Shown here: piece after piece, positions 43,104 to 51,784 of the stretch
Position numbering within the stretch: the stretch's first letter is position 1
Layout of the letters: each line of letters opens with the position of its first letter
NCBI GenBank assembly: GCA_014361295.1
Contig: JACIVX010000001.1
Location: 693,924 to 757,923, forward strand
Direction: 5' to 3'
DNA: 64,000 nucleotides
Source: Methanomassiliicoccales archaeon
GTDB lineage: Archaea > Thermoplasmatota > Thermoplasmata > Methanomassiliicoccales > JACIVX01
The notes under the pieces: generated by a model
What the model saw: only the letters and a program-made list of their open reading frames with translations
The model's database searches: none
Told to the model about the DNA's origin: nothing
Position numbers and translations under genes: made by a program

Positions 43104-43733
43104 TCATCGATTCGATTCCATGAAAACTGAGGCGAATGCCACATTTCCAGCGACCTTGTTAATTTTCACTTTTGTTCTTGTTCCTTTAACTGTCCCAGGA
43201 ACATAGATGATATATTCATTAAGTCTGGCAATCCCGTCGCCCTTCCTGCCTACGTCCTCAATCAGCACCTCGTAAATCTCTCCTTCCTTCAAAGTCAACT
43301 TTTCATCGACTTTCGTAACCTTCTTAACATTGACCGGTCTGTGAGCGCCGCAGGCTTCGCACTCAAGAAGGAGAATGCGCCCTTCTTTTACGATATGAGT
43401 ATCCGGCCTTCCACATTCCGAACACAGCACGAAGGTTTCTGTATAATCGCGGATTCTATCGGAGATCTGGTTCTCTGCTAACTTAGCTTTGAATACCGCT
43501 CTCGTTCCCTCAATGTAACCAGGGGCACCAAGCTCCCTGAGAAGATACTGCAAAAGATGAGTCGGTTCTCTACGAAGCGCATCGGCGATATCAGCGAAAT
43601 TTCTGATCATCGTTGTCTTTCCTTCCTGAAATACATCCGGTTCCGGAACTGAAAATCGCTCATGTTTTTCGATCTTCTCTGGCAATTTTTGCTTTGCTCT
43701 TTCGAGAAGAGCCAAATACTCATCATCAGACAT
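43104..43733 (-). CDS. Translation initiation factor aIF2 beta with C-terminal TRAM domain
   Basis: aIF2beta is part of the trimer that carries initiator Met-tRNA. Residues about 1-140 hold the helical/alpha-beta core (TMIRNFADIADALRREPTHL, LLRELGAPGYIEGTRAVFKA) and a C4 zinc ribbon CSECGRPDTH...CEACGA. Residues about 150-209 are a TRAM domain (GEIYEVLIEDVGRKGDGIAR, IIYVPGTVKGTRTKVKI), an RNA-binding barrel seen in only some archaeal aIF2beta proteins. The ATG at 43733 is chosen because GGAGG lies 9 nt upstream and the family begins there, though the frame is open to 43799. Confidence 0.93.
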   Translation of the reverse strand: MSDDEYLALLERAKQKLPEKIEKHERFSVPEPDVFQEGKTTMIRNFADIADALRREPTHLLQYLLRELGAPGYIEGTRAVFKAKLAENQISDRIRDYTETFVLCSECGRPDTHIVKEGRILLLECEACGAHRPVNVKKVTKVDEKLTLKEGEIYEVLIEDVGRKGDGIARLNEYIIYVPGTVKGTRTKVKINKVAGNVAFASVFMESNR

Positions 43734-43839
43734 ACTATCGAGCCTCCAAACGGCTTCAATGATATAAACTTTGCCGGAAGAAACGCTCGCTGGAATCACC
43801 TGTCCGAGCCATTAAACGATCTTATTTCAATGTAATTCT

Positions 43840-45444
43840 TCAGGCATACTTTCTTTTCAGCGCGGCTTTGACCAACCCTAGATGAAGTGGTGAAGGTTTT
43901 CTAGGCCTTGATTTGAATTCCGGGTGGAATTGTGATGCGATGAAGAAATGATGACCCTGAAATTCAGCCACTTCCATTCTTTTTCCGTCGATCGATTTGC
44001 CTGTAAATTTCCATCCACAGCTCTCCAATCTGTCAATGTATTTTGGATTGACCTCGTACCTGTGCCGATGCCTTTCCATAATGAGCGTCTTTCCGTACAG
44101 TTCAAAAGCTTTTGATCCTTCCTGCAGGACAACTGGCTGAGCACCCAACCGCATTGTCGCTCCTTTCCTCTTAATATCCCGTTGTTCTGGTAGCAAATCG
44201 ACAACGGGATCACATGTCTCTGGGTCGAATTCTGTGCTGTGTGCCTTTTCAATGCCGAGCACATTCCTTGCGATCTCAATTGTTGCAATCTGGAAACCGA
44301 GGCAAACGCCTAAGAAAGGAATGTTATTCTCGCGCGCATATCTTGCGGCAATCATTTTGCCGATTATCCCTCTACTTCCAAATCCACCGGGAATGAGAAT
44401 ACCATCTGCCTGGGTCAATTCTACTGGAATACCAGATTCCTCAATTTTTTCAGAGTCTATAAAGACGAGGTTGACCCTTGTATCAGTTTCGGCCCCTGCA
44501 TGATGGAAAGCCTCAATATGACTCATGTAAGAATCAGCAAGATGCGTGTACTTCCCAACACATGCAATTGTAATCGTCTTCGAAGGATTCAACACCTTCT
44601 GAAGGAATTCCTTCCAATCGGACAGATCCTCTGATCTCGGCTCGAGTTTTAATCTTTTGAGAAGGAAATCAGTAAGTCCCTGTTCTTCTAGGATTAGCGG
44701 AACCTCGTAAATTGACCTCGCATCGGGTGCCGAAATGACGGCTTCAAGTGGAACGTCGCAAAAAAGGGAGATCTTTCTCTTAATTGAGTATTCGAGTGGC
44801 TGTGTTGACCTCGCAACAATGACATCCGGTTGAATACCAATAGACCGCAATTCTTTTACTGAATGTTGTGTTGGCTTGGTCTTTTGCTCTCCGACCGTGC
44901 CCAGGACGGGGACAAGTGTGGTATGCACGAAGAGACAGTTTTCCCCACGTCCCAGTTCTGTGTTCATTTGCCTGACCGCTTCCAAAAAAGGCATTGATTC
45001 AATGTCACCGACCGTACCACCTAATTCCACAACGCAAATATCTGCATCAGTCGACTCGGCCACACTTCTGATCTGTGTCTTGATTTCATTCGTGATATGC
45101 GGAATAATCTGAACAGTTTTTCCGAGATATTCCCCCATTCTCTCCTTATCGATCACTGCTCTGTAAACTTTGCCAGTCGTGATATTATGATCGCTTGTCA
45201 GATCAATATCAAGAAATCTCTCATAATTGCCGAGATCGAGATCGACCTCCCCTCCATCTTCAAGAACAAATACCTCGCCGTGTTCGAACGGATTCATTGT
45301 TCCTGCATCAATGTTCAGATAGGGATCGATCTTTATTGCCGTGACATTCAGTCCTCGTGATTTCAAAAGGCGGCCGATGGAAGAGGCGGTAATTCCTTTT
45401 CCTAGACCAGACAGGACACCACCGGTGACAAAGATGTACTTCAT
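43840..45444 (-). CDS. pyrG: CTP synthase
   Basis: PyrG makes CTP from UTP with ATP and glutamine. The 534 residues have the synthetase domain ([19 protein letters not shown]-loop, [20 protein letters not shown]) and a class I glutamine amidotransferase domain with nucleophile Cys in [10 protein letters not shown] and the His-Pro-Glu of [11 protein letters not shown]. The ATG at 45444 matches the invariant N-terminus; 24 codons upstream in the same frame are not conserved. It lies about 40 bp after the open frame of aIF2beta on the same strand. Confidence 0.97.
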   Translation of the reverse strand: MKYIFVTGGVLSGLGKGITASSIGRLLKSRGLNVTAIKIDPYLNIDAGTMNPFEHGEVFVLEDGGEVDLDLGNYERFLDIDLTSDHNITTGKVYRAVIDKERMGEYLGKTVQIIPHITNEIKTQIRSVAESTDADICVVELGGTVGDIESMPFLEAVRQMNTELGRGENCLFVHTTLVPVLGTVGEQKTKPTQHSVKELRSIGIQPDVIVARSTQPLEYSIKRKISLFCDVPLEAVISAPDARSIYEVPLILEEQGLTDFLLKRLKLEPRSEDLSDWKEFLQKVLNPSKTITIACVGKYTHLADSYMSHIEAFHHAGAETDTRVNLVFIDSEKIEESGIPVELTQADGILIPGGFGSRGIIGKMIAARYARENNIPFLGVCLGFQIATIEIARNVLGIEKAHSTEFDPETCDPVVDLLPEQRDIKRKGATMRLGAQPVVLQEGSKAFELYGKTLIMERHRHRYEVNPKYIDRLESCGWKFTGKSIDGKRMEVAEFQGHHFFIASQFHPEFKSRPRKPSPLHLGLVKAALKRKYA

Positions 45445-45631
45445 TTTCTCGACGGGATTGGTCGATACCGTTACAATAATAATAATTTTTGCCCTGTCCT
45501 GGATTTTTCGGGCCAAGATTCCCTCCGGGAAAATACTATATGAGCTGTATTGAAGAATCGATTAATAAGAGAGACTAAATTCAAGATCATTATTTCCTCG
45601 TGAATTGTGTTGAGTCGGCAGGTGAGCATAC

Positions 45632-46270
45632 ATGAAGTTCCTCGTCATATCTGATATTCATGGTCGTGAACGCGTCATTAGCTGGGTAAATAGGCTTACA
45701 GAAGAGAGAAAGGCAGATGGAATCATCGTTCTCGGAGACATCACGCAATTCGGGCCAGCCGATTGGGCAGGACATTTTCTGAGTTCACTGAGATCGCCAA
45801 CCTACGCGATTCCAGGCAATTGTGATCCGCATGAGGTAATCCAATGGATTGACCGATCGGCCATTCTTTTGCATGCAAAGAAAGTCAGACTGGGAAACGA
45901 AATCTTAGTAGGATTCGGGGGATCTAATCCGACAATTTTCCACACACCTTTTGAATTACAAGAAGAGGAGATCGAAGAGGAATTGAGGAAGATTTCAGAA
46001 AAAGGTATGATTTTGGTGACTCACACGCCGCCATATGGAATTAACGATATGGTTCCATCCGGTAGACACGTTGGAAGCACCGCGATTAAGAAAATCGTCG
46101 AAGAATTTGAGCCGAAGGTTGTTCTCTCAGGTCACGTCCACGAAGCTTGGGGAATTGAAAGAATTAACAGTACATTATATGTCAATCCAGGTGCGGCAAA
46201 GGATTCCCGGGCAGCATTGCTGATCCTTGATGATGAGCCTAAAGCGGAACTAATTGCATTGTCTCTTTGA
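45632..46270 (+). CDS. Calcineurin-like metallophosphoesterase
   Basis: A 212-residue protein with the ordered metal ligands of the family: SDIHG, LGDITQFG, GNCDP, THTPPYG and SGHVHEAWG. Such proteins are phosphodiesterases with two metal ions; the substrate is unknown. SD AGGTGAG before ATG. It is divergent from pyrG. Confidence 0.9.
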   Translation: MKFLVISDIHGRERVISWVNRLTEERKADGIIVLGDITQFGPADWAGHFLSSLRSPTYAIPGNCDPHEVIQWIDRSAILLHAKKVRLGNEILVGFGGSNPTIFHTPFELQEEEIEEELRKISEKGMILVTHTPPYGINDMVPSGRHVGSTAIKKIVEEFEPKVVLSGHVHEAWGIERINSTLYVNPGAAKDSRAALLILDDEPKAELIALSL

Positions 46271-46661
46271 AAAGACTCTGAATCAATAAGTTTCGACTTC
46301 AAAATGTCACCTGTAAAAATAATTTGAGAACTAGAAAATCAAGCCGCTGGACAGGACATATATGATTAATTCGATACTCAGTCTGCCGATAATTGAAGAA
46401 GTTTAGTGGTTTTCCGTTTAAAACAGCTTGAGGATCCAATGTATTGTGCCACGAGTCCTAAACTGATGGACAATCCCGATGCCAGTTAATGGAAAAGTGT
46501 TGATCGTATGAAATCTTTGAAACGACAAGTTAACAATCCAAATTTTTCAAGCACGCTTTTCAAGCGTTAAAGACTAGTTATTTATATCATGAGCTCAAAT
46601 AAACACAAATAACCTCGAAAAATCGCAAAAAAAGAATTTGTTGAATCGAGGTTGGAGAACG
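46271..46661. other. Spacer with no gene
   Basis: A/T-rich, no coding region seen. It leads into the palindromic promoter of the ferritin-like gene at its right end. Confidence 0.6.
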
Positions 46662-46684
46662 CGATCGAATTATATATTCGATCG
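46662..46684 (+). promoter_or_regulatory. Palindromic operator around a TATA box
   Basis: CGATCGAAT (46662-46670) and ATTCGATCG (46676-46684) are perfect 9-bp inverted arms around TATAT. The centre is therefore itself a TATA element, and transcription would start near 46700, about 10 nt before the ferritin-like ATG at 46711. A dimeric repressor bound here would block TBP directly. The regulator is unknown. Confidence 0.7.
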
Positions 46685-46710
46685 TTCCATAATGTACAAG
46701 GGTGTTTAGA

Positions 46711-47154
46711 ATGTCTAAGGAGGAAATTTTGAAACTACTGAACCAGGCTCTTGAATTGGAGCACGGTGCCTATGTGCAGTATCTCAGTCATGCGGAAGTG
46801 GTTGACGGGATTAATGCGGAGCCGATAATTGAACGACTCAAGGAGATAGCCAACGATGAGAAAGCCCATCAAGAAAAATTCAGAACCCTGATAGGATTAC
46901 TCGGTGGCGTCCCAAGCATGGGTACTGCGGAAACACATCCTGCAAAGGACATCAAGGGAATACTAGAACAGAACCTCAAAGATGAAAAAATGGCTGTTGA
47001 TACATACAGGGCGATTCTCGAGAAACTCAAGAAAGAGAAGATTAAATACTACGATTATCTGCTTGAACATGATATCCGTCACATTTTGATGGAAGAGCAG
47101 CAACACATTACGGAATTGGAGCTATTGCTTGGAACACAAGGTAGCAGCTATTAG
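46711..47154 (+). CDS. Ferritin-like diiron protein
   Basis: A four-helix-bundle protein of 147 residues with the two-part diiron ligand pattern. Helix 1 is ALELEHGAYVQYLSH, and NDEKAHQEKF supplies Glu...ExxH. The second half, NLKDEKMAVDTYRAIL and LMEEQQHITELELLL, repeats it. This fits the bacterioferritin/rubrerythrin-like group without a rubredoxin domain, so iron storage or peroxide handling is likely. ATG 46711 is preferred over a GTG at 46702. It is preceded by the palindromic promoter and followed by T-runs. Confidence 0.88.
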   Translation: MSKEEILKLLNQALELEHGAYVQYLSHAEVVDGINAEPIIERLKEIANDEKAHQEKFRTLIGLLGGVPSMGTAETHPAKDIKGILEQNLKDEKMAVDTYRAILEKLKKEKIKYYDYLLEHDIRHILMEEQQHITELELLLGTQGSSY

Positions 47155-47165
47155 TCTGAGTCCTA

Positions 47166-47195
47166 TTTTTTTATCATTTTATATTTTTGTTTTAT
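47166..47195 (+). terminator. T-rich terminator of the ferritin-like gene
   Basis: Successive T-runs (7, 4, 5 and 4 T) beginning 12 bp after the stop codon, a typical archaeal termination region. Confidence 0.55.
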
Positions 47196-47438
47196 TGATC
47201 TTGTACATACATGAGTGATCTGAAGACTGAAACGATCGGAAACCCACGGGAAATCTCATCTTGGAGATTGAAGGCTATTTGAAGATTTTGTCTCCGGAGA
47301 AGAATCAATTCTGCTATCGAATCCCTTCGTTTTTTTATAAACCTGTTGACTTCCCCACTGATTATTGTTTAGATCATGATTGTGAGGATCTTGTTGTTTG
47401 GCCTTTTGAAAAAACTCAATTTTTCACAGGAAATTAAA

Positions 47439-47561
47439 TTAAGTCAGGATTATGACGAGACCTAATTCGACGCTGAACAGAAAAACAAGAACTAAGGCTG
47501 TTTTTATGATTTCAAGGAATTTGATCTCATAAGGATTTATTGGCTTTTCGTTTTGGTTCAT
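47439..47561 (-). CDS. Small single-helix membrane protein
   Basis: A 40-residue ORF from the ATG at 47561 with an SD-like GAGGCGG just upstream. A polar start (MNQNEKPINPYEIKFLEI) is followed by one hydrophobic helix (TALVLVFLFSVELGLVIIL). The frame is open up to 47648, but that part is not protein-like. No family recognised. It could be chance. Confidence 0.4.
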   Translation of the reverse strand: MNQNEKPINPYEIKFLEIIKTALVLVFLFSVELGLVIILT

Positions 47562-47648
47562 CCTACCGCCTCTCGTACAAACCGTCGCATATATCTTTTC
47601 AAATGTTTCATGAATGATACCTTGCTGTAGGTTCCCGCGGAAGAGCAT

Positions 47649-48399
47649 TCCTATTTTTAAATTTTTTTATTAACTATCCCGAAACGTATTAATTCCAAGT
47701 GACATTCCTCTTCAATTTATGGGAGTATCGGGCGTCGCTAATTTCATATCTTAAAATGTCCAAATTACGTCTGCAGCTTTGAATTCAAAAAACATTTGGA
47801 TAAACCAAGATAACGAGAGATTGAAATGAAGAATGTACTCTATTTTAGTTAAAAGCATTTTCATAACAGAACGAATTGATTTGTTAAAGTTCTTTATTAT
47901 CATGGCTATTAAATGAGTCAAATCGGCGAGAGAATTCCTGTTTTTTTATTGCAAGCTAGAGTGGATTTTGACTGTTTTTGTGCGCCGAAAATTCGATCAT
48001 TCAAACTTGTTATCCATAGTCTGTTGTTCTTCTCTCAAAAGTTTTTTCTAATTCTTATGATATTTCTATCTTGGGGAGTCCCCGTGGACCTTCTCCAACT
48101 TCCCCACCGTTTTATCTTTTTCTTCGGGGACTCCTCACCATGCTTTTCTATCATCTGCGTTGGGAATACGCCAAATCTGCACTGTGAGGAAAGAAAGGAA
48201 TGTCAAAACTCCAGATTATTGTCTGAAAACTGATGAGCAGACTAAGACTGCCATGCAATTTATGACTCGCGTGATGCGCATCCTTCAATAAGAAAAATCA
48301 TATGGACTAATTCAAGCTGGACAATGATTTTTAACATGCCTGCGCATAAAAATTCATGTAAGGTCCTTTTGAGGTCAATCCAGAACTCGACCTAATAGG
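47649..48399. other. Gene-poor spacer with an inverted repeat
   Basis: No gene that I can support. A plus-strand 106-codon frame at 47913 is low-complexity and lacks family features. The only clear structure is the inverted repeat at 48073-48136. Confidence 0.6.
48073..48136. repeat. 12-bp inverted repeat with 40-nt loop
   Basis: GGGGAGTCCCCG (48073-48084) pairs with CGGGGACTCCTC (48125-48136) over 12 bp including one G-T wobble, in A/T-rich surroundings. The left arm is itself nearly palindromic. It could be a small structured RNA or a remnant of a mobile-element end. Confidence 0.55.
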
Positions 48400-48798
48400 C
48401 TATTCGTCAATCACATCACTTTTTGAAAAACGCTTTCCCATTAAATTTCTGAGTATCCTTTCCGTCTGCGTGAATATCGGTACGCCTCGACGCCATAAAG
48501 CCAATTTGAACGTTTCGTAAATTTCTTCCTTGGTTGCACCAACTTTTCTCACTTTCCCCCAGTACATTTGCTATCTGCACTTCATTTCTTTCTGCAAGCG
48601 CAATAGCAAGCGCCATCAGCTGCTTATATTTCTGTGAAATAACGCCTTCAGTTCAAACATTTTGATGCAGATCTGCAAGAATTCTTTCCAAATTTCCCTG
48701 GAGTTTCTCATTAATTCTTGCCGCTGCCGCCGCAGCGCGGGGAACAAATCTTCCCTCGCTTTTTCTTTTTTCTTCAAGATTCCCTTTCTCGTCTTCAT
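48400..48798 (-). pseudogene. Decayed carboxymuconolactone decarboxylase (AhpD-like) family gene
   Basis: Three reading frames join into one CMD-family protein. The N-part (KAREDLFPALRRQRQELMRN ... IKMFELKALF) ends in a stop at 48616-48618. The middle (KYKQLMALAIALAER) is in the next frame. The C-part (VGATKEEIYETFKLALWRRG, then RILRNLMGKRF) is in a third and stops at 48400-48402. At least two frameshifts are needed, near 48625 and 48545, both by A-rich runs. Where the family has CxxC and His after ALAER, this reads NEVQIANV, so the catalytic cysteines are gone too. That argues for true decay rather than sequencing error. Confidence 0.8.
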
Positions 48799-48926
48799 AC
48801 ATGCTACCTGGCTCCTGCTGCAGCATTGAATATCAACTGATATGATAAATTGCCTCTTTTTGATTCGAATCTTAAAAAAATCATTGAACTCCTGAACAAT
48901 TGCTTCGCTGTAATCATGTGAGATTC

Positions 48927-50042
48927 CTAATTGATGCTGCTGACCTCCGATATACTCATGAGTTCAGCAAGAATTTTGAAGTCTCGCTCCAGATCTTTTT
49001 CAAGAGATGCCCCTTTTTCAACAATGATCCTCACTTTTTGCGCATAATAATCATTTGTCGTCTTCCCACTCCAATCCCCCATGATTTTCACGCCCAAATT
49101 ATGAAGTGAGATCATGCCAAACACGACCGCCAGATCATAAAGAAATTCTACCATGAGCCACTCGTTAAACTCGCAGTTTTTTTGGATATCATGAGGATAG
49201 TTCATCCACAATGAGCTGATCTTGTGTGCAAGAGCATGTGCCCTGCACTTATCATCGGCGGTTAAGAAAATAACATCTAGCTTTTGATCATCACAATGGT
49301 TCGCTAGAGCTTTTACGATCTCAACATCCCTTTTTTCCCTGTCCTCGAAGAATTCACCGCCTACAATGTCAAAGCATGTATAGAGCTCCCTAAGAATCTT
49401 CAATTCCGTTTGCGCATTGAGCGCTTTGCGACCGGACTTATAACAGCAATTGAAGAATGACCGCATGAGTTTTTGATTGTCGATAGCCCTACCAATTTCC
49501 TCAATTTCTTTTTGAGAGTATTTTCTGCCGATCCTTGTGGAAATCTCTGAATGCACCAACATCGGCACCAGAATTTGGACATTTTTTGATTTACTTCTGT
49601 CATCCAAACGTCGAAAATTGCGGTGAAACCGAAGTCTGCTAAGTAACCTTTTGTACGCGATGTTCGTATCGAGCCCTATGCATTTAAGTCGAGGATACTT
49701 CAGAGGGTCACTCATCCTTCTCTCAATCTCTTCGAGCTCAAACAGCAAATCCTCAAGATTCAATGGCGCGTGCAGTGATCCCTGAAAAACCTCTTTCAGA
49801 TCTGAATAATCTGGTATTTCCTCCCTAAGGGCTTCATTTGACAATTTGCCACGCATTTTCGAGGTTGCCTCATCGAAGTCTTTCTTGTTTACCACGCCCT
49901 CTATCTTTTTCTTGCGAAGATCAAGTTTCAATAAGTCTAAACCCAGAAAATCCGAATGAACTACAAATCTATCAATTTCTTGTAAAAGCGCGTTGTTCAT
50001 AACAGCCATCAGAAAATCTTTGCTCGCAACCGCATCCATCAC
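48927..50042 (-). CDS. PIN-like domain protein (putative ribonuclease)
   Basis: A 371-residue protein. Residues about 120-270 show the PIN acidic set in order: D125 in GLDTN, E166 in LVHSEIST, D239 in KRDVEIVKAL and D263/D264 in FLTADDKCRAHA. A metal-dependent RNase activity is therefore likely. Residues 1-120 are a helical, charged region and 275-371 a C-terminal domain, neither recognised. Its ATG overlaps the stop of the CARF-like gene by 4 bases, so the pair is translated together. Not a small VapC toxin, and no VapB-like antitoxin is adjacent. Confidence 0.7.
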   Translation of the reverse strand: MMDAVASKDFLMAVMNNALLQEIDRFVVHSDFLGLDLLKLDLRKKKIEGVVNKKDFDEATSKMRGKLSNEALREEIPDYSDLKEVFQGSLHAPLNLEDLLFELEEIERRMSDPLKYPRLKCIGLDTNIAYKRLLSRLRFHRNFRRLDDRSKSKNVQILVPMLVHSEISTRIGRKYSQKEIEEIGRAIDNQKLMRSFFNCCYKSGRKALNAQTELKILRELYTCFDIVGGEFFEDREKRDVEIVKALANHCDDQKLDVIFLTADDKCRAHALAHKISSLWMNYPHDIQKNCEFNEWLMVEFLYDLAVVFGMISLHNLGVKIMGDWSGKTTNDYYAQKVRIIVEKGASLEKDLERDFKILAELMSISEVSSIN

Positions 50043-50512
50043 TTGACCTCCGAGATGATTTCGTGAAGATGTTGCGTTGATATGGGAATGAGAAGATAGG
50101 GTCTTTTCGCGTTGAAAAGGGAATCCATATATAAATAAAAAATGTGATCAAATATCTCTTTACTCCATCCAGCGAAGACCGATCCAAGCACGACAATCTT
50201 TCTACCTGGAGTCACGTCTAGCGCGATCTTATCTCCTCTTTCTTTATGCTCTGTAGCGATTTTCCTTACCTTTTCAGAAACTTCTCTTATCTCGTCGCCT
50301 TTGATGACCTCGATCGACATCGTAGGAATTAGGCCATATCCCCTTATCAAAACTGCCAGCATTTTTTCCAAGATGCTAGCTTCTTCACTTTCTTCTTGCG
50401 TCGTCAGGATATAAACGGTTTCTGGAATAAATCCATACTTTCGGATCATGGCCCAGACGGAATTAAATCCGCCCCAGACGCTTCGACCAGTCATCATAAT
50501 CAACACATTCAT
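50039..50512 (-). CDS. Stand-alone CARF-like Rossmann sensor protein
   Basis: A 157-residue single-domain protein. The N-terminal strand and loop (NVLIMMTGRSVWGGFNSVWA) with PETVYILTT, then the late ALDVTPGRKIVVLGSVFAG (motif DVTPGRK at 99-105), fit CRISPR-associated Rossmann fold proteins, which bind cyclic oligoadenylates. No HTH or nuclease domain is attached; the PIN-like protein encoded 4 bases on is the probable effector. No CRISPR array or cas gene occurs in the window. Another Rossmann-type ligand domain is possible. Confidence 0.7.
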   Translation of the reverse strand: MNVLIMMTGRSVWGGFNSVWAMIRKYGFIPETVYILTTQEESEEASILEKMLAVLIRGYGLIPTMSIEVIKGDEIREVSEKVRKIATEHKERGDKIALDVTPGRKIVVLGSVFAGWSKEIFDHIFYLYMDSLFNAKRPYLLIPISTQHLHEIISEVK

Positions 50513-50552
50513 AGCAGCACCATAGCTTCAAATTATTATTCATGAATGACCT

Positions 50553-51536
50553 TCACCGAAGAACTGCTTTTCGGATGACTTCCTGGGATTCTTGAGGGGT
50601 CTGTATCGTATTGACCATGTAGACTTCCGATTGTTCGAGCAGTTTTTTGAAGAAATTCGTCCGAATGCTCATTTTTCTTTTATCGCGCACGAGCTGGTGA
50701 GGATTACACAAATCGTTGGAAAGCAGATAATCAAGTGCCTCCTCCGGGGTGAGTTCTTTGATAATTGTGGGATCGTTCTTGTCCCTTTTCAGCAACACAA
50801 TAGAGTAAATCGAGGTCATCGGAACGACTCCGCCATCCCCGACGACCCAACGGACATTGACGATAGCCCGCCCCCTGTCATCAAATTTCGATCTTTCAAT
50901 GAGGGGTTGATACTCCGTCCAAACTTGCCCGATATCCGCCTCAGCGTAGCAGTTCTTCTCAGAGCCAAAAGCAAGTGGCCTCTTTGTTGATAGTCTAACA
51001 AAATACCAATCATCGGTTACGAGGCGGGCCTCTGGTAACCTCAGAAGTCCCCACGAGTGAGTTGTCTTTCCCGTTTTTGATGGTGCTATGATTGAAACAC
51101 CCCGCCCTTTGATATCAATCGCGGCACCATGCACGTGATAAATTCTGTGCTGATCTTCTAACAAATCGCCTGCCACGGCAAGCGTGATGCTCTTAATCCA
51201 TCCGTAATACTGGATGTTGAAAAGAAATGCTGTTTTTGTCATCGGATCATATTTCACAAGAGGCTTTCCGCTTTTTTCTTCCAGAACGATGATACGACCG
51301 TGTGATCGAATGTTTTCACTCATCGTGTAGAAATTGTCTTCCCACCTGTCTTTCACATATTCCAGATCTGTAAGAAGCTTCATGCAGCAACCGTAAACTT
51401 CTGCTTTCCTCGTGTACAAGAATCTATCTTGATATTGCTCGTAAAGTCTATCTTTTTCTTCGGGAGATATCATCTCGATCTCATAGATCATTTCCTCACC
51501 ATGAATCAATATGACAGTTTCACATAGAGAATTCAC
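50553..51536 (-). CDS. HPr kinase/PEPCK-like P-loop protein
   Basis: The 327-residue protein has a P-loop APSKTGKTTHS at 151-161, preceded by VHGAAIDIKGRGVSII and followed by LVTDDWYFVR. This is the fold and spacing of the HprK C-terminal kinase domain and PEP carboxykinase relatives. No HPr or PTS component is present, so the phosphate acceptor is unknown. The N-terminal 130 residues are not recognised. A shorter start at M16 (MIYEIE) is possible. It lies 40 bp upstream of the CARF-like gene on the same strand, so the three genes can form one operon. Confidence 0.65.
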   Translation of the reverse strand: MNSLCETVILIHGEEMIYEIEMISPEEKDRLYEQYQDRFLYTRKAEVYGCCMKLLTDLEYVKDRWEDNFYTMSENIRSHGRIIVLEEKSGKPLVKYDPMTKTAFLFNIQYYGWIKSITLAVAGDLLEDQHRIYHVHGAAIDIKGRGVSIIAPSKTGKTTHSWGLLRLPEARLVTDDWYFVRLSTKRPLAFGSEKNCYAEADIGQVWTEYQPLIERSKFDDRGRAIVNVRWVVGDGGVVPMTSIYSIVLLKRDKNDPTIIKELTPEEALDYLLSNDLCNPHQLVRDKRKMSIRTNFFKKLLEQSEVYMVNTIQTPQESQEVIRKAVLR

Positions 51537-51784
51537 ATATAGAATATTAATCTTCCAGGTGAATCTCTTGCAAGTCCCCTCATGGCATAGAAAAGACTCT
51601 TATTAGCTAAATAGAATAAGAGAAGAGGGTAGTGAGCAATTGGCTCGTTATCAGTGGCGATAGCTTTCAAATTGTCTTTTGGACCATGATTTTATTTTTC
51701 TCAAAGCTATTTACCGAATGACCTCAGCCCAATTAATATATATCGCGTAGTCGCGCTGGCGAACTGGATAAAATTAACTCCTAG

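Noticed and set aside
47913-48233. A 106-codon plus-strand frame
   Set aside because: Phe/Leu-rich low-complexity translation across the inverted repeat, no SD, no family resemblance.
48927-50042. The PIN-like gene as a VapC toxin of a toxin-antitoxin pair
   Set aside because: At 371 residues it is far longer than VapC, and the overlapping upstream gene is CARF-like rather than a VapB-type DNA-binding antitoxin.
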